NCBI RefSeq assembly: GCF_036199905.1 | Contig: NZ_CP108109.1 | Coordinates: 4,263,501 to 4,327,500 of the forward strand | Direction: 5' to 3' | From: Streptomyces sp. NBC_00223 | Lineage (GTDB): Bacteria > Actinomycetota > Actinomycetes > Streptomycetales > Streptomycetaceae | DNA: 64,000 nt | Shown here: in pieces, positions 28,498-37,556 of the stretch | Layout: each line of letters begins with the position of its first letter | Numbering within the stretch: position 1 is the first letter of the stretch | Position numbers and translations under genes: made by a program | The notes under the pieces: model-generated | What the model was told of the DNA's origin: nothing | The model's input: only the letters and a program-made list of their open reading frames with translations | Databases searched by the model: none

Positions 28498-29937
28498 ATG
28501 CCATCGAACAGCGGACGTCATCCGTCCGGCGGCGGAGCCGGCGGCCGTACCGGCGGCCGGGCCGTCGTCATCGGCGGCAGCCTGACCGGCATGCTCGCCG
28601 CCGCGGCCCTGTCCACGACCATGGCCGAGGTGACGGTCGTGGAGCGGCACGAGTTACCCGGCGGCCCGGAGCCGAGGCAGGGCGTACCGCAGGCCCGCCA
28701 CGCCCACCTGCTCTGGTCGGGCGGCGCCCGGGCCGTCGAGCAGATGCTGCCCGGCGTCACCGAGCGTCTGCTCGGCGCGGGCGCCCGCCGGATCGCCGTA
28801 CCCGCCGACCTGGTGATGATGACCTCCGGCGGCTGGCTCACCCGCTTCCCCGAGCACCAGTTCTTCCTCGCGTGCAGCCGCGACCTGATCGACTGGGCCG
28901 TACGCGACCTCGCGACCGCCCACCCGTCCGTCCGTACCCTCCCCGGCGCCACGGTCCTCGGGCTGCGCGGCACCTCGGCGCGTGTCTCCGGCGTCGCCGT
29001 CCGTACGCAGCAAGGCGACCAGGTGCTGGACGCCGATCTCGTGGTCGACGCCGGCGGCCGGGCCTCCGCCACCCCGCAGTGGCTGGCGGACCTCGGGCTG
29101 CCGCCGGTACGCACCCAGGTGGTCGACGCCGGGCTCGGGTACGCCACCAGGCTCTTCCGCGCCCCGGCCGGCACCGAGACGTTCCCCGCCGTCAACATCC
29201 AGGCCGACCCCCGCCTGCCGGTCCCCGGGCTGAACGGGACGCTGCTGCCCATCGAGGGCGGCCGGTGGATCGTGACGCTCTCCGGCACCCGAGGCGGCCG
29301 TCCCACCGCGGACGCCGACTCCTTCGAGACCTTCGCCCGCAGCCTGCGCCACCCGGTCATCGGCGAACTCATCGCGCGCGCCGAACCCCTCGGCGACGTC
29401 GTCGTCTCGCACAGCACCGTCAACCAGCGCCGGCTGTACGAGAAGATGCCCGCCTGGCCCGAGGGTCTGGTGGTCGTCGGCGACGCGCTGGCCACGTACA
29501 ACCCGCTGTACGGCCACGGGATGTCGGTCGCCGCGCAGCACGCCCTGGTGCTGCGCCGCGAGACGCTGCGGCGGCCCGGCGCGGGGCTGGCCCGGCGGGT
29601 GCAGACCGCCGCGGCCCGGGCCGTGACCCCCGCGTGGGCGCTGGCCAGCAGCCAGGATCTGCGCTTCCCGGGGGCGGAGGGCGAGCGTCCGGGGGCGGCC
29701 GCCGCCGTCATGAGCCGCTACACCGACCGGCTGATGTTCACCGCGACCCGCAGGACGACGGTCGGGCGCGCGCTCTTCGACGTGATGAGCCTGTCCTCGT
29801 CGCAGAACGCCCTGGTCCGCCCGGACGTCCTGGCCACCGCCCTCGCCCCGGCCCGCTTCACCCCGATGCCCGACCCGCCCTTCACCCCGGCGGAACTCGC
29901 CACGCTCCCCGCTCCCCGGTCAGAACCGACCCCGTGA
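28498..29937 (+). CDS. FAD-dependent monooxygenase/oxidoreductase
   Basis: 479 residues from ATG 28498 (GGGAGG upstream). RAVVIGGSLTGMLAAAAL is the FAD-binding Rossmann motif at the N-terminus; the distal FAD motif reads GLVVVGDALATYNPLYGHG. These define the group-A flavin hydroxylase fold. No membrane anchor. A TTA codon (28654-28656, Leu53) makes translation dependent on the bldA tRNA if the host is a Streptomyces, hinting at a developmental or secondary-metabolism role. No biosynthetic partner is adjacent; it is the first gene right of the IS30 element. Confidence 0.85.
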   Translation: MPSNSGRHPSGGGAGGRTGGRAVVIGGSLTGMLAAAALSTTMAEVTVVERHELPGGPEPRQGVPQARHAHLLWSGGARAVEQMLPGVTERLLGAGARRIAVPADLVMMTSGGWLTRFPEHQFFLACSRDLIDWAVRDLATAHPSVRTLPGATVLGLRGTSARVSGVAVRTQQGDQVLDADLVVDAGGRASATPQWLADLGLPPVRTQVVDAGLGYATRLFRAPAGTETFPAVNIQADPRLPVPGLNGTLLPIEGGRWIVTLSGTRGGRPTADADSFETFARSLRHPVIGELIARAEPLGDVVVSHSTVNQRRLYEKMPAWPEGLVVVGDALATYNPLYGHGMSVAAQHALVLRRETLRRPGAGLARRVQTAAARAVTPAWALASSQDLRFPGAEGERPGAAAAVMSRYTDRLMFTATRRTTVGRALFDVMSLSSSQNALVRPDVLATALAPARFTPMPDPPFTPAELATLPAPRSEPTP

Positions 29938-30050
29938 CCGGGTGAGGGCATCACGGGGGCGCGTCACGGGGGGTTCGGGGCGCGTCGCGGGTGCTTTGGG
30001 GCGCGTCGCGGGTGTTTTGGGACGGACATACCGGGCACCCGCTCGCCATG

Positions 30051-30515
30051 ATGCGAACCCTGGTACGCGGCGCGCTCGCCGGAGCCGCCGGGACGACCGC
30101 CCTGAACGCCGTCACCTACGCGGACATGGCCGTACGCGGCAGACCGTCCAGCAGCGCGCCCGAGGACACGGTCGACACCCTCGCCGCCAAGGCGGGACTC
30201 GACGTCCCCGGCGAGGGCGAGACACGGGAGAGCCGGCTGACCGGGCTCGGCGCGCTGTCCGGCATCGCCGTGGGAACGGGCGTGGGCACGGCGGTCGCCG
30301 TGATGCGCGCGGCCGGCGTACGGATGCCGCTGTGGGCGGGCGGTGCGCTCGTCGGCGCCCTGGCCATGGCGGCGACGGATCTGCCGATGGCCCGTCTGCG
30401 GATCAGCGATCCCCGCACCTGGTCCACGGCCGACTGGGTCTCCGACGCCGTGCCCCACCTGATCTACGGCCTGGTCACGTACGGCATGGTCCGCACGGCC
30501 GAGCGCCGCGCGTAG
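30051..30515 (+). CDS. Small membrane protein of unknown function
   Basis: 154 residues from ATG 30051 (an adjacent ATG at 30048 is equally possible). Three or four hydrophobic segments: GALAGAAGTTALNAVTYA, GIAVGTGVGTAVAVM, GGALVGALAMAATDLPMA, and HLIYGLVTYGMV at the C-terminus. A soluble loop (SSAPEDTVDTLAAKAGL) follows the first. I do not recognise the family. Two 21-base direct repeats (GGGGCGCGTCGCGGGTG) lie just upstream at about 29978-30018. Confidence 0.65.
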   Translation: MRTLVRGALAGAAGTTALNAVTYADMAVRGRPSSSAPEDTVDTLAAKAGLDVPGEGETRESRLTGLGALSGIAVGTGVGTAVAVMRAAGVRMPLWAGGALVGALAMAATDLPMARLRISDPRTWSTADWVSDAVPHLIYGLVTYGMVRTAERRA

Positions 30516-30583
30516 CCCCACGGGGGTTGCCGACGGCCGCGTCCGAACCGGGCGCGGGCCCACCGCCCCCGGGAAGTCGGGCG

Positions 30584-30760
30584 CTACAGCGCGTTACGGG
30601 TCAGCCACTCGTTCGGGTCGTATGTGTCCCTGGTGGGGTCGGGGACCTCCGCGGGGACCTCGACCACCGTGTCCTCGGGACGGATCCGCTCCGGCAGCGT
30701 GCCGAACCGGGCCTGCCGCGCCACCTCTGCGGCGTCCTGGACCTTCTTCACGTCGGGCAT
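30584..30760 (-). CDS. 58-residue conserved-looking small protein
   Basis: ATG 30760 is preceded by GAAGGAGGCGACGGG, an excellent ribosome-binding site. Sequence starts MPDVKKVQDAAEVARQARFG and ends EWLTRNAL; charged, with many Pro/Glu, and no membrane segment or signal. Codon use is typical of the genome. Function unknown; it is divergent from the next gene. Confidence 0.6.
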   Translation of the reverse strand: MPDVKKVQDAAEVARQARFGTLPERIRPEDTVVEVPAEVPDPTRDTYDPNEWLTRNAL

Positions 30761-30961
30761 CCCGTCGCCTCCTTCTGTCGGCTTGTCCTGCACAACGACC
30801 GGCGGAAGGCCCCTGTTCCGCGCGCTCGGTGAGGGCGCCGGCCGTGCCGCCGTACGTGGTGTGCCGCCGGGTTGCCGCCCGGCAGTATTTCGTGTGGTCA
30901 GACCGTTTCTGCCGCCCGCCCCCGCCCGTAGAGTGTCGGCATCAGGGGTGAGGGGGCTGAT

Positions 30962-31792
30962 GTGATAACCGAGCCGGAGATGTGGGAGGAACCCGGGCCG
31001 AGCCTGCCCGGGGACCTGCTGAGCGGGGTCGACCGCCCGCCTCCGCCCCCGTCCCCGTCCCCGGAGTACCTGAGCGGGGCCGACCGTCCGCCGCCGACCC
31101 CCGGCACCGAACGGCGTCGCCGGTGGATGTGGGCGCTCGGCGGTGTCGTCGCCGCCTCCGCGCTCTGGGCGACCGTGCTCAACGGCACGGGCTACGGCCG
31201 TACCCCGGCCCCCGACCTGCACGGATACCACCTCGGCGGGACCCCCTGCACCTCCGTGAACCTCGCACCGCTCACCGACGCGCTGGCCGGCGGAACCTTC
31301 GGGTCGGAGCCCGCGACCGTTCGGGAGGGCCCGGCCCTCGACCACGCCTACTGCACGATGACCTCCACCAGTTCCCATGGGGACGGCTGGTTCACCTGGT
31401 ACGTCATCACGGTCACCGTCGACCTGCACAAGAAGACCGACCCCCGGGTCGAGTTCGAGGACACCTATGACGCCCCGGACGCCTCGCCCACGTTGCAGGA
31501 GATCTCCGGCTACTTCATCAGGCCCTCCGCCGACGCCGTGACCAAGCCCTACCCCGGCCTCGGCGACCTGGCCTACGCCACCAGCGGCAAGACCCACCAG
31601 AGCCTCGCCGTACTGCACGGCGGCGCGGTCGTCTACCTCACCGTCGACTCGGGTTTCTCCTGGGAGCGCACCGATGACCCCCCGGCCCACGCCGACGGCT
31701 CACCGCAGCGGCCTCCTTTGGCGGACACCACCCGGCTGAAGCCGGACCTCCCCAGGACCGTGCGTCATCTGATGAGCGTGCTGTCGAGCTGA
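30962..31792 (+). CDS. Membrane-anchored protein of unknown function
   Basis: 276 residues from GTG 30962. Cytosolic Pro-rich N-terminus containing a near-duplicate LLSGVDRPPPPP / YLSGADRPPPTP; one transmembrane helix at about 55-75 (WMWALGGVVAASALWATVL); and an extracytoplasmic domain with two cysteines (GGTPCTSVNL, HAYCTMTS). This layout of a Pro-rich tail, one helix and a small outer domain is frequent in actinobacterial proteins of unknown role. No enzyme motif. Confidence 0.7.
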   Translation: MITEPEMWEEPGPSLPGDLLSGVDRPPPPPSPSPEYLSGADRPPPTPGTERRRRWMWALGGVVAASALWATVLNGTGYGRTPAPDLHGYHLGGTPCTSVNLAPLTDALAGGTFGSEPATVREGPALDHAYCTMTSTSSHGDGWFTWYVITVTVDLHKKTDPRVEFEDTYDAPDASPTLQEISGYFIRPSADAVTKPYPGLGDLAYATSGKTHQSLAVLHGGAVVYLTVDSGFSWERTDDPPAHADGSPQRPPLADTTRLKPDLPRTVRHLMSVLSS

Positions 31793-31954
31793 CGCTTCGG
31801 GTGCGCTGACGCGTCGTGCGCGGGGCGGCTTACGCGAAGGGGCTTACGCGAGGGGGCTCACGCGAGGCGGCTCGAAGGTGCGGGCGGCGGGCGGGACCGG
31901 CGTCGTACGCTGCCGTGACCGTATGACTTTCGCCCGTGAGTGGGGGGTGCCCGC

Positions 31955-32488
31955 GTGAGTGGTGAGCCGAAGAGGCCGTTTCTGTACGTCGTGGTGTGCG
32001 CGGCCGGGGTGGCGGGTGAGGTCGACCGGCTGATCACGGCGGCCCAGGGACGGGGTTGGGACGTCGGCGTGGTGGCCACCCCGCTCGCGCTCGGCTTCAT
32101 CGACCAGGCCGCGGTCGAGGCGCGGACCGGCTACCCGATCCGCTCGGCCTGGCGGAAGCCCGGGGACGTACGGCCGCTGCCGCCGCCGGACGCCATCGCG
32201 GTGGCCCCGGCGACGTTCAACACGATCAACAAGTGGGCGGCGGGCATCGCGGACACGCTCGCGCTGGGCATCCTGTGCGAGGCGTACGGGCTCGGCGTCC
32301 CGATCGCCGTACTGCCCGCCGTGAACCGGGCGATGGCCGCGCACCCCGCGTACGCGGACAGCCTGGCGCGGCTGCGGGCGATGGGCGTGCGGTTCCCCTT
32401 CGCCGCGGACGAGGTGCGGGGGCCCGATCGGGCGCCGGAGAGGGCCGGTTTCCGCTGGGAGGACGCGCTGGAACTGCTGGCCCGCTGA
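31955..32488 (+). CDS. Flavoprotein (HFCD/PPC-decarboxylase-like)
   Basis: 177 residues from GTG 31955 (GGGGGG upstream; GTG 31940 also possible). PFLYVVVCAAGVAG is the FMN-binding start, and APATFNTINKWAAGIADTLA is the conserved PxxxNT-type active region of the homo-oligomeric flavin Cys-decarboxylase fold (CoaC, EpiD, UbiX relatives). CoaC itself is normally fused to CoaB, so this stand-alone copy probably acts on another substrate. The last residues and stop lie in a 34-base tandem repeat that continues beyond the gene. Confidence 0.8.
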   Translation: MSGEPKRPFLYVVVCAAGVAGEVDRLITAAQGRGWDVGVVATPLALGFIDQAAVEARTGYPIRSAWRKPGDVRPLPPPDAIAVAPATFNTINKWAAGIADTLALGILCEAYGLGVPIAVLPAVNRAMAAHPAYADSLARLRAMGVRFPFAADEVRGPDRAPERAGFRWEDALELLAR

Positions 32489-32579
32489 GGGGAGCCGGCG
32501 CGCTGGACCGCCGGCCCGCTGAGGGGAGTTGACGCGCTGGGCCGCCGGCCCGCTGGGGGAGTTGACGCGCTGAACTGCC
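32479..32579 (+). repeat. 34-base tandem repeat across the flavoprotein stop codon
   Basis: Three units start GGCCCGCTGAGGGGAG (32479, 32513, 32547); the third is one base shorter. The first contains the TGA of the flavoprotein gene. Confidence 0.75.
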
Positions 32580-32714
32580 TTACCGCCGACGGGAGTTGCG
32601 GCGCGCTCACTTTCGGCCGACCGGTGACCGGAAGTGCGCCGATCTGGCTGGTTTACCACCTGACCCTTGGCGGGAGCACCACAACCTTGGCCGGGTTCGG
32701 TTGGTCTCACAGGC

Positions 32715-34394
32715 ATGATGACTCGAAGACGATTGTTCACGTGGGGGGCCGCGGGATGCCTGGCCGCCTGGACGCTGCTCGGCGGTGCCGGAGCGGCAGG
32801 GGCCGCGGACGCCACGGCTGATCTCAGTGTGTCGGTGCCGGCCCAGTTCTTCGTCACGGTGCCGGCCACCTCGGACTACACGCTGTACGTGGTGGAACTG
32901 ATGGCTCTGGACGACGCGCAGCACGTGGTCAGGGCCAAGAACGTGGTGCTCACCGCCGATGTCGGGTCGCTCACCGGCAAGGTCCAGATCAAGCCGGAGA
33001 TCGGCTGCAAGGCCAAGGGCACGGTCATCACCTGCAAGGAGTACTCGTTCACGGGCGGCAACGAGGTGTTCCCGTTCAGTGTCCGGCAGGCCCCCGGCGC
33101 GAAGGTCGGCAGCAGCGGGAAGGTCACCTTCACCGTCACCGCGGACAACGCGCCCACGGTCACGGCCACCAGCACGCTCGTCGTGGGCGGCCCGAAGCTG
33201 CTGAGCCGCACCCAACCGGCCATCAAGGGAGTCGCACCGCTGGGCCACTTCGCGCTCACCCCGGGGTTCAAGAACACCGGCGACCTGCCCGCCCACGGCG
33301 TCGGCGTCGTGCTGAGCGGCACCGACAGCATGCTGCTGCCCCGTAAGTACGACAACTGCCACTACATAGGCCCTGACACCCCGCAGCAGAGGGGTGACTT
33401 CTACTGTCTCTTCCCGGACGTCACCGTCGCGCCCGGCCAGAGCTACGAGTTCGCCGAGCCGCTGTCCTACAAGGCCGACACCATACTGATGTACGGGCGG
33501 ATCCAGTACTTCGCCTGGGCGCTCGACGGCCCCACTCAGCCGGGCCTCGACCTGGGTCACTACCAGATACCCGGCACCGGCCCGGCGCTCGGCCTGAAGT
33601 CGACCACGGCCGGTCCGTTCGCCTCCGGCGGCGGATTCGTCGAGATCTCCACCACCCAGCACGCCGATTACGAGGCGACCGGGGCGACGATCAAGGGCGC
33701 GGTCGGCCAGACCGTCAGCTTCTCCGTCAGCGTCCACAACAACGGCCCGGGCACCATGCAGTTGATGGACTACCCCGGCGACAAGACCGGGACCGTGAAG
33801 ATCACCATCCCGGCCGGCCTCACGGTCGTCGGTGTCCCCCGTGTGGGGGAAGTGAAGGTGTGCGACCCGGCCGGCAGAACGTACACCTGCGTTCTCGACG
33901 AGACCTTCTACACGGGTGACCACGAGTCCTTCGGCTTCGCGGTGCGTATCGACAAGGTCGTCGCGGGCGCTAAGGGCACGGTGACGGCCTCGGGCCGCGC
34001 CGACTACCCCAACCGTGACAACGTCCCGTCCAACGACTCTGCGCCCATCCTCGTGGAGGCCACGGGCGGGTCCGGTGGTTCGGGTTCGGGTTCGGGCGGT
34101 TCGAGTTCGGGCGGCTCGGGTTCGGGCGGCTCGGCCGGGTCCGCCGGTTCCGGTGGCTCGACGACCGGCGGCGGTACGTCCACGGCCGGGGGCTCGACCG
34201 GCTCGACCTCGGGTTCCGGGGGCGTCACCGGGGGTACGGCCACGGCCGGGGGCACGACCTCGGGCGACGGTTCCCTTGCCGCCACCGGCTCCAGCAGCAC
34301 GGTGCCGGCGGCCGCACTGTCGGCCGCGGCGCTCCTCACCGGCACGGCCGTCCTCCTCGTCGTCCGCCGTCGGCGGACGCGCACCGGAATGTGA
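32715..34394 (+). CDS. LAxTG cell-wall-anchored surface protein
   Basis: 559 residues from ATG 32715 (or the next ATG at 32718). A signal peptide (about 1-31) starts with an RRR twin-Arg-like stretch. Two large beta-rich regions (about 32-450) with DUF11-like features (VSVHNNGPGT, IPAGLTVVGVPRVGEVKVC) and several Cys pairs are followed by a long Gly/Ser/Thr linker. The C-terminus has LAATG, then a hydrophobic segment (VPAAALSAAALLTGTAVLLVV) and RRRRTR: a class E sortase signal. The protein should be covalently attached to peptidoglycan, as with chaplins and other Streptomyces surface proteins. No sortase gene adjoins. Confidence 0.88.
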   Translation: MMTRRRLFTWGAAGCLAAWTLLGGAGAAGAADATADLSVSVPAQFFVTVPATSDYTLYVVELMALDDAQHVVRAKNVVLTADVGSLTGKVQIKPEIGCKAKGTVITCKEYSFTGGNEVFPFSVRQAPGAKVGSSGKVTFTVTADNAPTVTATSTLVVGGPKLLSRTQPAIKGVAPLGHFALTPGFKNTGDLPAHGVGVVLSGTDSMLLPRKYDNCHYIGPDTPQQRGDFYCLFPDVTVAPGQSYEFAEPLSYKADTILMYGRIQYFAWALDGPTQPGLDLGHYQIPGTGPALGLKSTTAGPFASGGGFVEISTTQHADYEATGATIKGAVGQTVSFSVSVHNNGPGTMQLMDYPGDKTGTVKITIPAGLTVVGVPRVGEVKVCDPAGRTYTCVLDETFYTGDHESFGFAVRIDKVVAGAKGTVTASGRADYPNRDNVPSNDSAPILVEATGGSGGSGSGSGGSSSGGSGSGGSAGSAGSGGSTTGGGTSTAGGSTGSTSGSGGVTGGTATAGGTTSGDGSLAATGSSSTVPAAALSAAALLTGTAVLLVVRRRRTRTGM

Positions 34395-34479
34395 CCCCAC
34401 GACGGCCGCGGCGACGCCAACCACGCCGCGGCCGCCGGGCCTTCCGTCTCAACTCGTCAGGAGTCCCTGGACCGTTGAT

Positions 34480-35460
34480 ATGGATCGCGTAGCGCGCGCC
34501 TCGGGCGCGGTGGTCGGCTCGGCGGCGGCCGACGCACTGGGCGCCCCCTTCGAATTCGGCCCGCCGGGCTCCTTCTCGGCCCGTTTCCCTTGGCGGGCCC
34601 GGCCCGGCGACACGCCCGCCGCTGACATGTGCGGGGGCGGCGGCTGGGATCCGGGCGAGGCCACGGACGATACGCAAATGGCCGTGCACGTCGGTGAATC
34701 GCTGCTGGAACGCGGCGGTCTCGACCTGCCGGACGTGTTCGCGCGCTTCCAGCGGTGGGCGGCGGACGATCCCAAGGACATCGGGTTGCAGACCGAGGAC
34801 GTACTGACCAACGGCCTTCCCTGGGACCGGGCTGCCGAGGCCCACTTCCGTACGAATCTCCGGGCGGCGGGCAACGGCGCGCTGATGCGGGCGGCGACCT
34901 CGGGCGTGTACTTCGCCGGGCACGGCCGGGCGGCCACGATGGCGGCCGGGCGCCGGCTGGCCGCCCTCACGCACGGCGACCCGGCGGCGTGGGAGGGCAC
35001 GGCGATCTTCCACGAGTTGCTGCGGGTCGCGCTGGACGGCGGCGACCCGGTCGCGGCCGTTCTGGACACCCTGGCCGCGGCCGATCCCGACCACCGGCAG
35101 CGGTACGCGACCGTACTGGCCCCCGACTGGCACCCCGAGTCGGCCACGGAGTTCAACGGCGCGGTCCGGCCCTGCCTCGGCTCCGCGGTCTGGGCGGTGC
35201 GGACCACTTCCTCGTATGAGGACGCCGTGCGGGCCGCCGTGAACCTCGGCGGTGACACGGACACGGTCGGCGCGGTCACGGGGGCGTTGGCCGGGGCGGT
35301 GTACGGGGTCGGCGCGATCCCCGCGCGCTGGACGGACCCACTCCACGTACCCCTGCCCGGTGCGCGGGGCCGGGTCCTCCGGCTGCCGGATCTGCTCACC
35401 CTCGCGGACCGCTTGGCCCGCGCGGGCGGGGGCGGGGGTACGGGGTCGCGCGTACGTTGA
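34480..35460 (+). CDS. ADP-ribosylglycohydrolase family protein
   Basis: 326 residues from ATG 34480 (AGGAG is 15 bases upstream, a little far). Metal-binding motifs of the DraG/ARH family are present: GEATDDTQMAVHV near residue 64 and LGGDTDTVGAVTGALAGAVYG near 258, plus AGNGALMRA. Such enzymes remove ADP-ribose from proteins or small molecules with two Mg ions, reversing ADP-ribosylation. It ends about 80 bases before a CRISPR leader. Link to CRISPR defence is not shown; it may simply flank the array. Confidence 0.88.
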   Translation: MDRVARASGAVVGSAAADALGAPFEFGPPGSFSARFPWRARPGDTPAADMCGGGGWDPGEATDDTQMAVHVGESLLERGGLDLPDVFARFQRWAADDPKDIGLQTEDVLTNGLPWDRAAEAHFRTNLRAAGNGALMRAATSGVYFAGHGRAATMAAGRRLAALTHGDPAAWEGTAIFHELLRVALDGGDPVAAVLDTLAAADPDHRQRYATVLAPDWHPESATEFNGAVRPCLGSAVWAVRTTSSYEDAVRAAVNLGGDTDTVGAVTGALAGAVYGVGAIPARWTDPLHVPLPGARGRVLRLPDLLTLADRLARAGGGGGTGSRVR

Positions 35461-35540
35461 ACTCACCCCGAGGGCCGAGGCGGGCGTTGGGGGCGGGCCG
35501 GGCGGCGTGGCCGGAGCAGCAGCCCTGGGGGTGCCGGTGA

Positions 35541-35596
35541 CCGCCAAAGTCATAGAATCAGGCCCGCCCGCCCGGCAAACCCCCTGGTCACTTAGT
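35541..35596 (+). promoter_or_regulatory. CRISPR leader 1
   Basis: AT-richer stretch with AAAGTCATAGAATCA and GGCAAACCCCCTGGTCACTT, matching the leaders in front of the other arrays at the same distance from the first repeat. It is the most divergent copy. Confidence 0.7.
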
Positions 35597-35869
35597 GTGC
35601 TCCCCGCGCACGCGGGGTTGGTCCCGTGGTCAACAGCGCCCGGCCGTGCCGGAAGTCGTGCTCCCCGCGCACGCGGGGTTGGTCCCGATGGCACCGGTAG
35701 TCGTCAACGGCACCGCCGGTGCTCCCCGCGCACGCGGGGTTGGTCCCATGCCGATCTTGGACGACAGAATGTCTTGGAACGTACTCCCCGCCCTGCGGGG
35801 GTGGTCCTGGCTTGTCCTTGACGAGCTTGTCCAGGGCGGCGTGCTCCCCGCATCCCGGGGATGGGGGCG
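35597..35869 (+). CRISPR. CRISPR array 1 (type I-E repeats, 5 repeats, 4 spacers)
   Basis: 29-base repeats at 35597, 35658, 35719, 35781 and 35841, with spacers of 32, 32, 33 and 31 bases. The first three read GTGCTCCCCGCGCACGCGGG then GTTGGTCCC; the fourth and fifth are degenerate, marking the distal end. The stem CCGC/GCGG is kept in the intact repeats. Leader on the left, so transcription is rightward. Repeats carry GTTGG where other arrays have GATGG. Confidence 0.92.
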
Positions 35870-36228
35870 GCGTCGGCCGCTCCTCGAACCGGGCGCCGGG
35901 CGCGCAGCGCAACGTTGCTGCCCTACACGTACGTTGGCGCGGTGGGCGTCGCAACTGGCTCTGCGCCCACCGAAACGTACGTCCCAACTGCGGCCAGGAC
36001 GCTGACTCGCAGCGACGTACCGGACGACCGTCGGCCCGCGCGAGCGGGAACGTCGAACGCCACGAACCGAATACCCGTTCGTGGCGCCCGCACTCCACCT
36101 CGCCCGATTCCCGCGTGGGAACGCCCCCCGAGAGCACCCGCAGACGTAACGGGCACCCCGACCGCAGAGCCTCCCGGCTCCGCGGGTCGCGGGAGCGGAC
36201 AACCGTTCACTCGGAAATGGAGCGTGCG
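35870..36228. other. Spacer with two inverted repeats after array 1
   Basis: No gene seen. ACGTACGTT and GGTGGGCG (35927-35948) pair with CGCCCACC and AACGTACGT (35964-35982); CCACGAAC (36060) pairs with GTTCGTGG (36084) around a 9-base loop. They could be operators or terminators of the array transcript. Confidence 0.5.
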
Positions 36229-36303
36229 ATGTACATAGGTATCGGCACCGTAGTGGTCGTCATCATCATCGTGGCCGTCGTCATGATGCTGCGGCGCGGC
36301 TGA
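36229..36303 (+). CDS. 24-residue single-helix membrane peptide
   Basis: ATG 36229 opens MYIGIGTVVVVIIIVAVVMM followed by LRRG: one hydrophobic helix with a basic end, in the orientation expected for a small inner-membrane peptide. An ATG 12 bases upstream would add MERA. GGGAGCGG lies 22 bases before that ATG, so initiation signals are weak. Tiny hydrophobic proteins of this form are common and conserved in Streptomyces, but none is named here. Confidence 0.5.
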   Translation: MYIGIGTVVVVIIIVAVVMMLRRG

Positions 36304-36391
36304 CCCGACGCCGGCCGCGCGCGTACCCCCGGCACCCTCGCGAGCAGGGCGTACGGACGCCCGCCCGGAGGGCACCGCCGGGCACGAACGT

Positions 36392-37462
36392 TCAGCGCGA
36401 GGCGCGAATCTTCTGACAGGCGTCGGCGATGAAGTCGAGCAGGCCGAGCGCGCCGCTGTAGGAGGAGGGGAACAGCAGGTCGGTGGTGTAGACGTGACCC
36501 GCGCGGGCGGCGGGCAGCTTCTTCCACAGGGGCTGCGCGAGCAGTGGCTCGCTGCCGACGGCGACGGACAGGATGACGTCGGCGGCGCCGAGTTGCTGGT
36601 CGATGGTCTCGTAGGACAGGTCGTGGCCCCAGTAATTGGCGCCCTTCGCACCGGCGTTGCCGAGCTTCGCGCCCAACTCACCGAGAATGGCGGACGGATC
36701 GCTGCTGGGCAGGTAGCGGTAGAAGGTCCCGGCCGCGGCGGCCTGTACGACCTCCCAGCGGTGACCGGTCAACTCGGCCGCGTACTGGGCCCTTACGGCG
36801 GCGAGCCTGGCGTCGTACGTGCTCTTGAGCGAGTTGAGACGGTCGTTGCGGTCGACGGCGTCGGCGAACGCGGCGGTGGCCTGCTGCCAGGGGATGACGC
36901 CCTGGGCCGTCCGGAGCGCGTAAGTCGGGGCGATGGCGCTGAGCTTGCGGTAGAGGGCGGCGTCGACGTACGTGTCGAAGGCGATCACCAGGTCGGGCCG
37001 GAGCGCGGCGATCTTCTCGACGTCGAAGGCCCCGTACTCGCCGACGGTCGGCAACCCCTTCACCACGGTGCGGTACTGCGTCAGGGCGACCTCCGCCTCG
37101 CCGTTGTCGGTGCCGACGGGCGTCAGACCGACGTCGAGCAGCGTGCTCAGCGCCGCCTTGCTCAGGGCGACGACCCGGCGCGGCTTCCCCGGCGCGCGTA
37201 CGGTGCCGTACGCGCCCGTCAGGCTGCGCGGCGCGGAGGATGCGGCGGGGGCCGAACCGTTGTCGTGGGCGTCGTTGCCGCAGGCCGCGAGGCCGAGGAG
37301 CGCGCCGGCGCCCGCGACGCCGCCGAGGAAGCCGCGGCGGGTGAGGGCGGCGACGATCTCGGCGAACTCGGCGTCGGTCCGCGCGGTTGCCTGCGCGGCG
37401 GCGGTCCGCGCTTCGGTTCGCGCTTCGGTCTTCGCCGGGGTGGCGACCAGTTCCAGAATCAT
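36392..37462 (-). CDS. Iron-siderophore ABC transporter substrate-binding lipoprotein
   Basis: 356 residues from ATG 37462. TRRGFLGGVAGAGALLGLAACG at about 41-62 is a twin-arginine lipoprotein signal with lipobox LAAC, after an unusual 40-residue Ala/Thr/Glu-rich leader. The mature protein has the FepB/FecB fold: KPRRVVALSKAALSTLLDVG, LPTVGEYGAFDVEKIAALRPDLVI, and PLWKKLPAARAGHVYTTD. It should capture a ferric siderophore outside the membrane and pass it to a permease, which is not next to it. An iron box 76 bases upstream supports iron repression. The long N-terminal extension suggests the true start may be later. Confidence 0.9.
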   Translation of the reverse strand: MILELVATPAKTEARTEARTAAAQATARTDAEFAEIVAALTRRGFLGGVAGAGALLGLAACGNDAHDNGSAPAASSAPRSLTGAYGTVRAPGKPRRVVALSKAALSTLLDVGLTPVGTDNGEAEVALTQYRTVVKGLPTVGEYGAFDVEKIAALRPDLVIAFDTYVDAALYRKLSAIAPTYALRTAQGVIPWQQATAAFADAVDRNDRLNSLKSTYDARLAAVRAQYAAELTGHRWEVVQAAAAGTFYRYLPSSDPSAILGELGAKLGNAGAKGANYWGHDLSYETIDQQLGAADVILSVAVGSEPLLAQPLWKKLPAARAGHVYTTDLLFPSSYSGALGLLDFIADACQKIRASR

Positions 37463-37537
37463 GGCTGACGTCCTGTTCCGCAGGTGCGCTGCGCTCGCGG
37501 GCCGGGGGTGAGGTGCGGACCGCTCGGCGGCTCGTAC

Positions 37538-37556
37538 TTAGGGCACCCTAACCTAA
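37538..37556 (-). promoter_or_regulatory. Iron box (DmdR/IdeR-type operator)
   Basis: TTAGGGCACCCTAACCTAA matches the 19-base actinobacterial iron box (TTAGGTTAGGCTAACCTAA) at 15 positions, including the entire right half-site. It lies upstream of the siderophore-binding protein gene, implying repression when iron is plentiful. Confidence 0.8.

Noticed and set aside
34480..35460. ADP-ribosylglycohydrolase as part of the CRISPR system
   Set aside because: It ends before leader 1 and the family is widespread without CRISPR; position alone is not enough.
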